Under the pieces are notes generated by a model. It ran no database searches and was not told where the DNA came from. It saw nothing but the letters and a program-made list of their open reading frames with translations. A DNA stretch of 64,000 nucleotides. Source: Carnegiea gigantea. Lineage: Eukaryota > Streptophyta > Magnoliopsida > Caryophyllales > Cactaceae. The stretch lies in the NCBI GenBank assembly GCA_029747015.1, contig JAKOGI010001981.1:91311-155310 (forward strand), in the 5' to 3' direction. Position 1 is the stretch's first letter. Every line of letters starts with the position of its first letter. Shown in pieces: positions 1-11,554 of the stretch. A program made the position numbers and the translations under genes.

Positions 1-1702
1 ATGGCTTTCCTTCTTAAGTTAAAACTCCACCAATCCCTACTCCTGATGCGTCGCATTCAACCTCAAAAACCTTCTCAAAGCATGGCAATGCAAGAACCGG
101 TGCTTGAGTAAGTTTCTTCTTGACTTCTTCAAAGGCAGATTGCGCCTTAGGATTCCATTGAAATAATGAACCCCTTAGCACTTCGGTCATAGGGGACATG
201 ATGGTGCTGAAGTTTCGAATAAATCTTCTGTAAAACGAAGCCAAACCATGAAAACTTCTAACATCATGTATACTTTGTGGTTGAGGCCAAGTGCGAATAG
301 CCTCTATCTTCCCTTCATCAACTTTAATGCCTTCACTAGAAACAATGTAACCTAAGAATGTAACCTCATGAGTAAAGAAGGTACACTTCTTAAGATTACC
401 ATATAACTGCTCACGTTCAAGGACATGCATGATCTGATTGAGATGATTTTGATGTTCTTGCTCGTCCTTGGAATAGATAAGAATGTCATCGAAGTAAACC
501 ACCACGAACTTGCCAATATAGGGTCTGAATACTTGATTCATCAACCTCATGAATGTACTAGGAGCGTTGGAAAGACCGAATGGCATAACTAACCACTCAT
601 ATAAATGTCCTTTAGTCTTGAACGCAGTCTTCCATTCATCTCCCTCCCTTATTCTGATCTGGTAGTAACCACTTCGAAGATCAATTTTAGAGAAGACTTT
701 AGAGCCATGTAATTCGTCCAGCATGTCTTCAAGCCTAGGTATGGGATACCTATACTTGATGGTGATCTTGTTTATGGCTCTGCTGTCCATACACATTCGT
801 TGGCTGCCATCCTTCTTGGGAACCAACAAAGCAGGTACGGCACAGGGGCTTAAGGACTCACGCACAAGTCCTTTTGAAATCAACTCCTCTACTTGCCGTT
901 GAATCCCCATGGTTTTCTTTGGGTTCATTCTGTAAGCTGGCTTGTTTGGAAGAACTGAACCAGGAATGAGATCTATGTGGTATTGGATGTCCCGTTTAGG
1001 GGGTAAACCTGAGGGTATCTCTTCTGGAAACAAATGACAGAATGTTTGGATGAGTGATTTGGCAAATGGATGGGTTGGTAATGGGGATTATGGTTCATCT
1101 TGTATGGTTAGGATCCACTCCTTAAAAGCCTTGAATTCATGATTCGAAGCCTTCAAAAGAGTTTCACTAAAAGTGAGTAAACAACCAGAATGTTCATGGC
1201 CTTTTGTGGGTTTGTTCTTGAGAATTTCGGATGGTGATAATGGTTTTAGAGTAATCTTCTTGCCTCTCACAGACAAGGAATATGTGTTCATGAAACCATC
1301 ATGGGTCACCCTTCGATCATACAACCAAGGCCTTCCCAATAACACATGGCATGCATCCATAGGTATAACATCACACCAAAGTTGGTCTTGATAGTTCTTA
1401 ACAATGGATAATGAAATGAGACACCTTGAATTGACTTGAAGCCCTTTGCTTTGATTCAACCATTGTATATTGTATGGATGGGGATGGGCCGTAGCTTGCA
1501 AACCTAGCTTTTCAATCATGGTAAGGGACACCACGTTTGCACAGCTCCCACCATCAATAATCAACGAACATACCTTGCCTTGAACCGTGCACCTAGTGTG
1601 GAATATGTTTTCTCTTTATTCATCCTTGGTGCTCTTTTGGCCGTTCAAGACTCTCCTCAAAACTAACATTTCTCCCTCATCAGCTTCCTCCTTAACTTCT
1701 TC
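1..1702 (-). pseudogene. A1 Pol fragment: protease, RT, start of RNase H
   Basis: Continuation of the A1 polyprotein, in the same frame as gag. The protease motif IIDGGSCANV lies near 1550, with the downstream VIPMDACHVLLGRPW block. RT follows with [31 protein letters not shown] and the catalytic VVVYFDDIL near 500. RNase H begins with [11 protein letters not shown] at the left edge. In-frame stops break the reading: a CAA to TAA change near 1618, a stop near 1085 between protease and RT, and another TAA near 12 in RNase H. Integrase lies outside the window. Family identity is clear; the copy cannot make an intact Pol. Confidence 0.92.
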
Positions 1703-2821
1703 TTAACTCTCTTCATGCTCTTCTTCAATTTCACCTTCATTTTCACCTTCCTTTTCTTGCTCATCCACGGTTCTCCATTCGGCCAAAGTGATGACCTTGC
1801 GGTTTGGGCACTCTGAAGCAATATGGCCAAGTCCTTGGCACTTGAAACATCTTCTAGTGCTCATAGGATTGGGGTTTGGTCGAATTGGGGTAGCTGGGGC
1901 CTTTTGTGGTGCTTGGGTTCTTTGTGGATTGAAAGGAAAGGGATTTTGTGGCTTGGAAACTGGTTGGGAACTCCCCTTGTTAAAAGGTTGGTTCCGGATT
2001 GGAGGCTTTTGATGTGGAGATTTGAAAGTTTGCTTAGCTTTCTTTTGTTGCTCAACCTTATGAGCAAGTACGCAAACCTCATCAAATGTGGTGTAAGCTT
2101 GTAATTCCACAACATTAGAGTACTTAGGATCAAGTCCTCCCAAGTACCTTACAATCGTTTGCTCTTCTGGTTCTTGCAAATCACATTTAATCACAAGCTT
2201 CCCAAATTCTCTAGTGTATTCTTCAACACTAAGATTGCCTTGACTCAGATTATGAAGTTGTGAATAACAATCTTGGACATACGTGGGGGGTAAGAATCTA
2301 GCCTTCAACTTGGCTTTCATTTTCTCCCAAGTTTTGATTTTAGTCTTACGTTCCCTAACTCTTTTAGCACACAAGTTGGTCCACCATAAGGAAGCATACT
2401 TACGTAGTCTTAATGCCACCAACTTGACTTTCTTTTCTTCTGGAACGTCCTTGTATTCGAATACCCTCTCCACTGTGTGCAACCAGTCCAAGAAGTCTTC
2501 TGGATCAAGCTTGCCTTCATATTCTGGAATCTCAACTCTAAAATCATTAGAGTTACCTTGTCCTCTTGGCTCTTGTCGTGGTCTTCTGAATGACTCTTCA
2601 TCACTTGAGGATTCAAGGTTGTGACTAAGCACTTGCTCTCGGCCTTGTGAAGCAAAATAGGATGGTTCTTCATTGAACTTTTGCTTTTGCTTGAGAAAAG
2701 TACCCAACTGCTTGCGTAGGTACTCGTTCTGTGCCTTGAGTTCTTGATTAGAAGAAGTAATCTTATGATTATCCTTCAAAATGGCATCAAGCTTTTCTTC
2801 CATACTCATACTAGTACTCAT
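1703..2821 (-). pseudogene. A1 Gag (capsid and zinc knuckle)
   Basis: Gag part of the A1 polyprotein. The start is placed at the ATG 2821-2819 (MSTSMSMEEKLDAI) because A2 and the B elements begin Gag with the same MS-rich peptide; the open frame extends further upstream only by chance. Order: a coiled-coil-like N-terminus (NQELKAQNEYLRKQLG), the conserved gag domain with DFLDWLHTVERVFEYKDVP and LRKYASLWWTNL, a Pro/Gln-rich linker, the knuckle CFKCQGLGHIASEC, then an acidic tail. The frame closes at a TAA (1703-1705) where A2 has CAA, so what should be gag-pol read-through in one frame is interrupted. Confidence 0.9.
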
Positions 2822-2894
2822 GTTCGTGTTTGAGAAATGGAAAAGAAGGGAATTTGGATGCGTGGATTCAATACCAGGCCAAAGATGAAACTCA

Positions 2895-2906
2895 GCTCTG
2901 ATACCA
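2895..2906 (-). other. A1 primer-binding site
   Basis: On the minus strand the sequence is TGGTATCAGAGC, complementary to the 3' end of plant initiator tRNA-Met. It lies five bases inside the inner edge of the 5' LTR, the usual PBS position. Confidence 0.93.
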
Positions 2907-2910
2907 AATA

Positions 2911-4460
2911 TGATGTAAAGGTCAATGGGAATGATCACACTCACTAACCTTACACCAAGGAAGACTCAAAACTCAATGTAGTTCACGGGCTGAAGTGGCA
3001 CGGGCGTGCCGATGAGCAACTTTCTGCCTGAAAGAACTAGATTAGGCTAGTTTTGCCCGGTTTGAGTGCTCTTCAATTCTAACTGATTTTCTATCTTTTT
3101 GGTGAGGTGGACTTGAAGGAAATGGGTGTGAATGATAGTAAAAAGAGGGGATAAGGAAGGGGAATGTAGAACAAGGTAGGTGAAGATGAATACTTTGGAA
3201 AATTAAGCAAACAACCTTGCTAATGATCCGGTAGGATGCAAAGGAGAGAGATAAGCTAAACTCTTGGATTGGATACAGTAATCACCACCAACCTTTGAGT
3301 CTAGGGCCCTTAATCTTGATTAAGATACAGAATCACCACTTAATCAAGGCTAAGACTCACTTGAACACCACTTAGTTTGGCCTAAACTAAGATAAGCAAG
3401 CAAGGATTTGGTGAGGAAGCTTTAAAAGCTCTCTACGGTTTTCATTGAACAAAATCTCAAGTGTCTTTCATTATGGCCGTGCCTTCCCTTTTGTTGCTTG
3501 CCTTACAACCTTTCCTATTCAGCAAGCAAGTTAGAAGACACCTCACCTTACCCTCCTAGGGAGGAAAGGTGTTAACTCTAATTCCCACGGTTAGAGTTAA
3601 TCGGTTACAAACATACTTAATGCTAATCAAAATACACTTAAAACATCAAGGAAAGCAAGACAAATGAAGATTACTACATTATTAACTTGTCCTTAATCTC
3701 ATTCAGCTTCAAATGCAGCAAGGAAAGCATGTGCCTAGCCGAAAAGTGACCTCCCCTTTGCGGCTGACCAATAGGAAGCAAGATAGCACCTTCCTTGTCT
3801 TCCAATGAGAATCAAGAGACAACTCTTCTTGCCGCCCTTCTTTCATTGGTTGTGACCTTCCCTAGGTTGCCTTGGACGTGTGCCAACATAGAAGAGAGTG
3901 CCCATTCAGCTGAAGAAAAGGAAACCCTCTAGAGAAGGTAAAGTGTTGCTGTGATGTCAACCGGGTTCAGGGCCAGTTTGCTTCACCCGGTTTTCAGACT
4001 AAGTTTAACCCAAGCAAAAAGGGATATGATTGGGTTTTACTCGTGGGGGGGAAGTTCAAGGTGTGTAAAAACCCCCCCAATCAAGAAATTAGGGTTAAAC
4101 AAAGTTTAAGTAGGGTAATCACACCTAAACTTTTAACCGCGCAGAACTGGACCGATTCTGACCGGTTGGGAAAATGTCATTGATACTCCATCCTCTTCGT
4201 GGCATGATTTGAAACCAATGCCTGGACTTGAAAGCTAACATCCTGAGGATTCCAAAAACGCAAAAATATCGGCCTTAAGCCATCATATGGCTTAGGAAAT
4301 CAGATGCACAAAACCGGGCTTATGCTGACCGGTTAACCCGTTTGTGCTGTCTTCGATTCCTTGCCAAAGGTGAGCCATCTTCTTGGTTTGGGACCTTGTT
4401 TTTGGACGACTTGGACTTGATACATCTTGACCAAGGTCTTGGCTAGGTAGGACTCCATCA
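2911..4460 (-). repeat. A1 5' LTR
   Basis: LTR of 1550 bp in minus orientation. It begins (minus strand) TGATGGAGTCCTACC at 4460 and ends ...TTTACATCA at 2911, next to the PBS. The first 160 bases match the LTR starts of A2 (8522 and 15934). It carries the three-stem-loop array (3256-3391) and a GGCACGGGCGTGCC dyad at 2997-3010. No clear TATA box was seen. No gene lies in this stretch. Confidence 0.92.
3256..3391 (-). other. Three-stem-loop array in A1 LTR (R/U5)
   Basis: Three inverted repeats in a row. SL1 (3371-3391) is CTTAGTTT/AAACTAAG around GGCCT. SL2 (3309-3354) has a stem of about 13 bp around a loop that reads TGGTGATTCTGTATC on the sense strand. SL3 (3256-3304) has a stem of about 17 bp. 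In A2 the loop-proximal pairs of SL3 are GATTAG/CTAATC; here they differ but still pair. Pairing was seen by eye; its function is unknown. Confidence 0.6.
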
Positions 4461-7453
4461 GATCACCCTTGCCCCATTAAGCCCTTCCCAACTCCACAAA
4501 AGTAAGCCCCAACCAAGCCATGACCATTCGGACATGCTTCTAGCCGTAAGTGAGCCTCTCCTTAAGGCTTCTCACCATGAATTCAAGGCCTTCAAGGAGT
4601 GGATCCTAGCCACCCTTGAAGAATCCGAAACCTCCACTCCATCACACCCCCTAGCCCTTTCCCTCCTTGAACACTTTAGCCATGTCTTTCCCGAGGAAAT
4701 ACCTCCCGGCTTACCACCACAAAGAACCATCCAACACCACATAGACCTCATACCCGGTTCCATTCTCCCAAACAAACCGGCTTATCGGACAAACCCCAAA
4801 GAAACCATGGAAATCCAAAGGCAAGTTGATGAGCTTATGGATAAGGGGTTGATTAGAGAGAGCTTGAGCCCTTGTGCGGTTCCGGCCCTCCTTGTGCCAA
4901 AGAAAGATGGGAGCATGCGTATGTGTGTTGATAGTCGAGCAATCAACAAGATAACCATCAAGTATAGATATCCAATTCCCCGCCTTGAGGATATGCTTGA
5001 TGAGTTATATGGTTCTAGTGTGTTCTCTAAGGTGGATTTGAGAAGTGGTTACTACCAAATCCGCATTAGAGAGGGAGATCAATGGAAAACGGCCTTCAAA
5101 ACCAAAGGAGGCTTGTATGAGTGGCTAATCATGCCATTCGGATTGTCAAATGCTCCAAGTACCTTCATGCGGCTCATGAACCAAGTGTTCCGGCCCTTCA
5201 TTGGCAAATTCGTTCTGGTGTATTTTGATGACATCCTCATCTATAGCAAGAATGAAGAAGAGCACCTTCAACATCTCACACAAGTCATGAAGGTTCTAGA
5301 GAAGGAAAAGCTCTATGGTAACCTCAAGAAGTGTGCATTTTTCACTCATGAGGTAACCTTCCTTGGTTACATTGTCACAAGTGAAGGCATCAAAGTTGAT
5401 GAGAGTAAAGTGGAAGCAATTCGGTCTTGGCCAACCCCCTAGAGTATTCATGATGTGCGAAGTTTCCATGGGCTTGCCTCATTCTATAGGCGGTTCATTA
5501 GAAACTTTAGTACCATTATGGCCCCTATGACCGAGGTTATCAAAGGTGCATCGTTCAAGTGGACTCCCAAGGCTCAAGAAGCCTTTGAAACCATCAAGTC
5601 CAAACTCACCCAAGCACCGGTTCTTGCCTTGCCATGCTTTGATAAAGTGTTTGAGGTAGAGTGTGATGCGTCGGGAGTTGGCATTGGAGGAGTTCTCACT
5701 CAAGAGGGGCGGCCCTTAGCCTTCTTTAGTGAGAAGCTTTGTGACTCAAGGAGAAAGTACTCCACTTATGATAAGGAGTTCTATGCAATAGTGAGGTGCC
5801 TTGAGCATTGGAATCATTACTTGGTGGCTAGTGAGTTCATCTTGCACTCCGATCATAAAGCCTTGAAATACATTCAAGGGCAACATAAACTTAACTCACG
5901 GCATGCCAAGTGGGTGGAGTTCCTCCAATCTTTCAACTTCACCATCAAGCATAAGTCCGGAAGCTCAACCAAGGAGCCGATGCCTTGTCAAGGAGGCACT
6001 TATTGCTATTCCAACTTGATGCTTGCATTCTTGGTTTTGAGCATTTGAAGTCCCTCTATCAGAATGATGAAGATTTGGGAGAGCTCTACAAGGAGTGCCT
6101 TCGACATCCCAAAGGTGACTTCCTTGTCCAAGATGGATTTTTATTCAAGGGATCAAGATTGTGTGTGCCTAAGTGTGGCACAAGAGAGTTACTCATACGT
6201 GAGGTCCATGGAGGATCTCTTGCCGGTCACTTTGGAGAAAACAAGACCCTTATGATGTTAAGGGAACATTATTATTGGCCGAGTATGAGCAAAGATGTCT
6301 AAGATGTGTTGAAGAGATGTGCAACTTGCCAAGTTGCCAAAAGTCACCTCCTACCCCACGGTCTTTACACACCCCTACCCACTCCCAATCATCCTTGGGA
6401 AGATGTAAGCATGGACTTCATCCTTGGCCTTCCAAGGACATAAAGGGGTAAAGATTCGATCTTTGTTGTTGTTGATCGTTTTTCTAAGATGGCCCATTTC
6501 ATACCTTGTACCAAGACCAATGATGCCACCCACATTGCCGAGTTATACTTCAAGGAAGTAATGAGACTACATGGCATCCCTAGATCCATTGTTTCGGATA
6601 GGGATACCAAGTTCCTTAGCCATTTTTGGGTGACACTTTGGAAGAAGATGGGAACCAAGCTCAAGTATAGCACTTCATGCCACCCTCAAACGGATGGGCA
6701 AACCGAAGTCACCAACCGGACTTTGGGAACCCTCTTAAGAGTGCTAGTAAAATCCAACATCAAAGCTTGGGACTTAGCCTTGCCACAAGCCGAATTCGCC
6801 TTCAACAAGTCGCCTAGCAAGGCCACGGGCTTATCTCCATTCAAGGTAGTCTATGGATGGATCCTTTGAGTCCCCTTGATCTTGCTCCAAGAGAAATGAA
6901 TGAGAAGCCTCACATGGAGGCTAGCAAACGGGTGGAGGAGATCCAGAAGCTCCATGAAACCGTGAAGGCCAAAATTGAGAAGGCCAATGCCTCATACAAA
7001 GACCATGCCAACAAGCATAGAAAGAAGATGGTGCTTCACCCCGGTGATTTGGTATGGGTTCACTTAAGAAAGGAACGGTTTCCTTCTAAGAGGAAGAGCA
7101 AATTGATGCCAAGGGCCGATGGTCCTTTTGAAGTATTGGAACGCATCAATGATAATGCATACAAGATCAATTTGCCCGATGAGTATGGAGTTTCGGCTAC
7201 TTTCAACGTAGCCGACCTTAGTCCTTATGAGGAGGATGATAATCTTATCAATTTGAGGGCAAATTCTCTTCAACAAGGGGAGGATGATGGAGGTCCATCC
7301 CCTAACATGATCCATGGCCATCAAGGGAGCCCAAAAGGTCCAAACCTCATGTCCAAGATGCAAGAAATCAACCTAAGGGAGCAAGGAAATTATTTCCTCA
7401 AAACTGGAATTTCAGGCGTGCACAAACCCGGTTTTGTGCACGTTATTTTCTAA
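4461..7453 (+). pseudogene. J Pol: RT, RNase H, integrase (broken)
   Basis: Homologous throughout to Pol of A2, B and D. RT carries [36 protein letters not shown] and [11 protein letters not shown] (near 5215-5245). RNase H starts at [11 protein letters not shown] near 5650, followed by the integrase zinc region (REVHGG...HYYWP...RCATCQ). The integrase core has [20 protein letters not shown] and [13 protein letters not shown] (near 6685), then GPFEVLERINDNAY and FNVADLSPY. Lesions: TAG at 5440-5442, a one-base deletion near 5962, TAA at 6300-6302 and near 6441, and a one-base deletion near 6855. The last frame runs 56 codons into the 3' LTR and stops at 7453. It cannot encode a working Pol. 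Confidence 0.92.
7271..7284 (+). other. J polypurine tract
   Basis: CAACAAGGGGAGGA directly precedes the LTR start TGATGG at 7285. It has the position and composition of a plus-strand primer and is nearly identical to the PPTs of A2, B and G1. Confidence 0.85.
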
Positions 7454-8420
7454 ACTTCCCAAGGCTAAAACGGGGTTGCAGGAAGCCTAAGTTCAAGTTC
7501 AAGATGTGCTCTTTCCATCAAGACCTCTTGCAAGTCATTTGGAGTTCATTTGATACCTCAAAACCTCAAGCAAAGTCAATCACTACATCCTGGCGCTGAA
7601 CTGGGCAGGGCTGAAACAAGAGGTTGTTTGGTGGCCCATTTCTCCTCTATTTGGGTTGAAACTTTTATGGTTTGAAAGTACTTTAAAAATATTATCAAGT
7701 GACCATAAAAAAAACCTCAGCCAAATTACACTCATGAGGAGCTATTAACCACCAAAACAAGGGAAGAAACACCCTTTTAACCGGGTAATGGGGCAGCCGG
7801 GTACAAGAGAGAAGAGTGAGGTGTTTTATTGCTCTAACCCATGCTTAGCCACTTGCAAGAGTCATCATGAAGGGTACTTAGCTGCCAAGAAGCTTCCATT
7901 CACCCCTAGGCCGACACATCATCCTCAAGATTAGCATTGAAGAGGTGTCAAGTGGAGGATGCATCTACTCTTTTTTGTTTTGATATGATCTATGTATTTT
8001 TGCCTAGTTTAGCTTATAGTGCAACCTAGGGCTTATGATTTGTACTTGGAACTTTTATATTAATACCCCCACAAGCCCCTTAGCCGGCCACTAAGCTTGT
8101 TTATTGAATGAAAGTTGAGCTTTGCTCCTTTGAATCCTCAAACTCTCTTCTAGCTTATCTCATCTTTTGGCCAAGTTGAGTGGTGATCTAGTAAGAGTCT
8201 TAACTTCCTTCTTGGTGGTGTTTCTGTATCCAAGAGGTTGTTAAGGGCCCTAACATCAAACCTTAGTGGTGTTTCTGTATCGAAGGTAGGTGTTAGTTCC
8301 GGTTCTATCCTTCCCAACTCAAGGTGAGTTTGTGAATTCAAAGTTGCCTTGTTGTTACCTTCCATTGCTTTCATCTCACCCTTGTTCCTATCCTCTTGGC
8401 TTTTCCTTGAGGATACATCA
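7285..8420 (+). repeat. J 3' LTR
   Basis: 1136-bp LTR from TGATGGAGGTCC to ATACATCA. The first 169 bases continue the Pol frame. A TATA-like TATATTAATA lies near 8056. The three-stem-loop array occupies 8159-8296. The start holds the inverted repeat GATGGA-GG-TCCATC. There is no gene in this stretch apart from the Pol tail. Confidence 0.88.
8159..8296 (+). other. Three-stem-loop array in J LTR
   Basis: SL1 (8159-8180) pairs CTCATCTT with AAGTTGAG around TTGGCC. SL2 (about 8202-8245) and SL3 (8250-8296) each hold the loop TGGTGTTTCTGTAT. The SL2 and SL3 stems differ in sequence from those of A, B and G but still pair, with a few mismatches. Confidence 0.6.
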
Positions 8421-8521
8421 ACAATCCTCACTTGGATGTCTTTCTTACCACTCTCCTCAAATCCGAGCACCATGAATTTGAGTCTTTCAAAGACTTGATT
8501 CTTCTACAAGACGAACCTAAG
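8421..8521 (+). pseudogene. Family-F Pol fragment, protease-RT linker (left half)
   Basis: About 33 codons matching the family-F linker at 51660-51755 (the HLEVFLTTLL...SFKDLILL region). It is the host into which J (ending 8420) and A2 (starting 8522) inserted. The reading continues after A2 at 23613, and the last five bases, CTAAG, are duplicated there. Confidence 0.85.
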
Positions 8522-11466
8522 TGATGGAGTCTTACCTAGCCAAGACCTTGCTCCAGATGAGACAAGTCCAAGTCGGCCAAGAACAAGGTCCCAAACCAAG
8601 AAGATGGCTCACCTTTGGCAAGAAGCTGAAACTAGCACAACCGGCCTGCACAAGCCCGGTTTTGTGCATCTGATTTCTTAAGCCATTTCATGGATTAAGG
8701 CCAATATTTTTGCATTTTTGGAATCCTCAGGAAGTTAACTTTCAAGTCCAAGCATTGAATTCAAGTCATGCTACAAGAGGATGAAAGATCAAATGCGTTT
8801 TTCCCAACCGGCCAGAATTAGTCCAATTCTGCACGGTTAAAAGTTTGCATGTGATTACCTTACTTAATCCATGTTTAGCCTTGATTTCTTAAATGAGGGG
8901 GTTTATATACACCTTTTAACTTTCTCCCCCATGTTTAAAACCCAAGCCATATCCTTTTTGCTTTGGGTAAACTTGGCCTGAAAACCGAGTGTAAAACTGC
9001 CCATTGCGCACGGTTTGGAGGCACGGCTGAGCAAACCCTTTCCGGTGGGTTTCCTTGCTATCAACTGAGTTGGCACACCTCCCAAGGCTGGGCACACACC
9101 CCAAGGCAATCATCATCAGCTACAAGCTTGGAAAGAACGGCCAATGAGAAGGAAGAGACGAGGAAAGATGTCCCTTGAATGCCATTGGCCAGCCGCAAAG
9201 GGGATTGCCACTTTTCGGCTACTCACATGGCTACTTGCTGCCTTTGAACGCTGATTAAGCTTAGGGACAAGTTGATTATGTTGTAATGATCATTTGTCTT
9301 GTTTTCCTTGAAGGTTTAAGTGTGTTTTGATTAGTCTTAAGCATGCTTGAAGCCAATTAGCTCTAACCGTGGAAATTAGAGCTAGTTAATACCTTTCCCT
9401 CCTAGGAAGGAAAAGTAAGGTGCTTGCTAGCTTGCTTAGCTTGGTCATTTTGCTGCTTATGTAAGGCCTCTCACGGCAAAAAAAGGAGAGAAAAAAAACT
9501 TCAGTTTTTAGTAAAAGAAAATCATAGAGAGCTTGTGAGCTTTCTCTTCAAAACTCTTGCTTGCTTATCTTAGTTTAGGCCAAACTAAGTGGTGTTCAAG
9601 TGAGTCTTTGATGGAAGGTTGTAAGAAGAAGAACCAATTCACAACTTGCCTCAAAGTGGAGTACAAAGCGATGAAGAGTAGAATAGAAAAGGGAGATGTG
9701 AATTCAAGAGTTTGGATAGTCAAGTGACCTTGCAAGGGATAATCCGAGGAGCCACCCTTGGAGAACACTTGGGCAATCTCTTTGTATCAACTAGTTACAG
9801 AATTTAATCACCTTCTAGTTGAGAGAAAGAGACCTAGAGACCCACTTGAGTTGCCAAGCTCAAGATATAACACTAGGAGTTTTTGTGGAAAGAGTTTGAA
9901 AACTCACGAGCTCATATATTCAAAGTTATGTTGAAAATGAAGGCCAAGCTGGGTTTTTAAGCTTGATGGCCGAACTCCCCTCCCCTTCCAAGCAGAAAAA
10001 TCAATAGCTAAGTACATTTGGGGAAGAGTTACACATCTAGTCAACCAATGCTAGCTAAACACCTCACTACCTAGCTTAATCTACCTCATTAGGGGTTATA
10101 ATGCCTCCCAAATGAGGTGTCAAGCTTACATGGATCCTTGAATGCAGCAAAATGACTCATTCAGCAAGTGGGGAGGCAAGGGGACAAGTAAAACCCAAGA
10201 AAATCAGACCCTTGTACCGGTTTGGGAAGAACCGGGTAAAGGGGTGTTTCTCTTGTCCTTTCGGCTGGTTAATACCAACACAAGGGGGTGCTTTGGATGG
10301 GATTTGAACCCATGATCTGATAAATATTTATGTCCCCTTTCATGCTGTAAAATTTGACAAAAGTTGGAGTTGAGGAAGTCCACCAATTAGGGCCTTATTT
10401 TGGACTGTGCTGGATTGCGCCCTGCAGTGCGCTGTCTCAGGTTTTGGCTTGGTTGACTGACCAAGTGGACTCCAAATGCTTTGCAAAAGGTCTTGTTGGA
10501 AAGCTAAGATCTTAAGCTTTAAGGGGGTGGTGCGTGCAGGAAATTTCCCCCTCTATATTTTGCTCCAACAGCGACACAAAACCGGGCCAGAAACTGGACG
10601 AACTGGACAGTGCATCTTCTGCTGTGTACATGAGTTTTCTGACCAAGGCATGAACTTCTTTGGCCTCCTTGGGGGTTGAATGGGTGTGAGGGTTTGCTGA
10701 ATGTGTGGATGAAGCTTGGGCACGATGGTCCCCATCATCCTTTGAAATGGATGGTACTTGTGATCCCCATTTGGAAAACCCCTTCGGATAAGGCACTTTG
10801 AAGTTCAAATAAAACTCCATAAAGTGTCTTTTGTCATGAAACTCAAATTGTGGGACCAAAGAAAAGCCTTGCCATGCTTGAATTTGTATGGAGCTTACCT
10901 CCCATGAAGTTGAGTTGAAAGAATGAAAATGAGGCCCTTGAAAATATACATCAGTCTTAATCTTGATTGAGTGGTGATTCTGTATCTTAATCAAGCTTAA
11001 GGGCCCTAAACTCAAAGATTAGTGGTGTTTCTGTATCTAATCCTCGAGTTTAGTTCTATCCTAAATCACTTGATTAGCTTGAATCTTCAAGTTGATCTTC
11101 TTCGTTCTTCGTGTTCTTCATTTATCACCTTCAATACTTGAATGTTCTTCAAGTCATTCCATTAAACCACCTACCATACTTCCATTCCCCCCTTTCAATA
11201 CTACTCCTTCTACCTTTCCCCTCATAGAATCAAGTCCAAACAAAGCTCATTGCATTAGAATAGGCTTTGCTCTCAAAGACATTCAAAACCGTGAAGATTC
11301 ATCCAAGGCAAGCTTATCACAGTCCACGCACGCCCGTGTGTACCCTGCAATTTGCAACCCGAGGCTGCACACGGTTGGACACACGACCGTGCGTCTTCCC
11401 TTCTCGAATTGTCTTTCTTTTGATGTGAGGTTGCTTGGGTTGTCCCTACCCTTGGCCTTTACATCA
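8522..11466 (+). repeat. A2 5' LTR (interrupted)
   Basis: Starts TGATGGAGTC and ends CCTTTACATCA at 11466, followed by the PBS. It is about 1.6 kb once the solo LTR at 9609-10953 and its duplicated GTCTT are removed. SL1 of the stem-loop array (about 9572-9592) lies left of the insertion, SL2 and SL3 (10957-11054) right of it. A dyad-rich stretch (GCACGCCCGTG, CACGACCGTGCG) lies at 11318-11397. No gene was seen apart from the Pol tail reading at its start. Confidence 0.92.
9609..10953 (-). repeat. Solo LTR, long D-type, in A2 5' LTR
   Basis: 1345-bp minus-oriented LTR with TG/CA ends flanked by the perfect duplication GTCTT (9604-9608 and 10954-10958). From 9609 to about 10735 it resembles the D LTRs (34276 and 40112). 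On its 5' side (minus strand) it has about 215 more bases, starting TGATGTATATTTTCAAGG at 10953, which D lacks. The same extension starts the solo LTR at 19124. No internal region remains, so it is a solo LTR left by LTR-LTR recombination. A frame of about 145 codons crosses the extension into the LTR. Confidence 0.88.
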
Positions 11467-11470
11467 TATT

Positions 11471-11482
11471 TGGTATCAGAGC
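11471..11482 (+). other. A2 primer-binding site
   Basis: TGGTATCAGAGC, complementary to initiator tRNA-Met, four bases after the end of the 5' LTR. Confidence 0.94.
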
Positions 11483-11554
11483 TGTGTTTCATCTTGGCCT
11501 GGTATTGAACCCACAAAATCCAAACTTCCTTCTTCTCCATTTCTCAAACACAAC

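Larger units (their letters stand above)
1..4460 (-). mobile_element. Ty3/gypsy element A1, 5' portion
   Basis: Minus-strand LTR retrotransposon that runs off the left edge of the window. Read on the minus strand the order is 5' LTR (4460-2911), tRNA-Met PBS, gag, protease, RT, and RNase H, cut by the window edge. Its outer end at 4460 abuts pol of element J, so A1 inserted into J. The matching target-site duplication lies outside the window, so the insertion cannot be proved complete. LTR start, leader and proteins match element A2 (8522-23612), so both are one family. Confidence 0.93.
4461..8420 (+). mobile_element. Ty3/gypsy element J, 3' part
   Basis: Plus-strand element whose 5' part lies beyond A1, outside the window. 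Present here are pol (from the protease-RT linker on), a PPT and a 1136-bp 3' LTR ending ...GGATACATCA at 8420. Downstream the sequence continues as family-F pol (8421-8521), so J inserted into an F element. The left boundary at 4461 is the A1 insertion point. Confidence 0.88.

Noticed and set aside
1173..2624. Plus-strand frames opposite A1 gag and protease
   Set aside because: They are shadows of the real minus-strand gag-pol; the same shadows recur opposite each gag copy (for example 11752-12093, 27610-27963).
10512..11015. Minus-strand frame of 167 codons crossing the solo LTR and A2 LTR
   Set aside because: It starts in A-type LTR sequence and crosses an insertion border, so the full frame cannot be a gene. 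Only the part inside the solo LTR is of interest and is discussed as an LTR-encoded peptide.
11092..11508. 138-codon frame in A2 LTR, repeated at 23226 and 26796
   Set aside because: It recurs because the A-type LTR is repeated. It covers the U5 dyad region, varies in its end between copies and resembles no protein I know.
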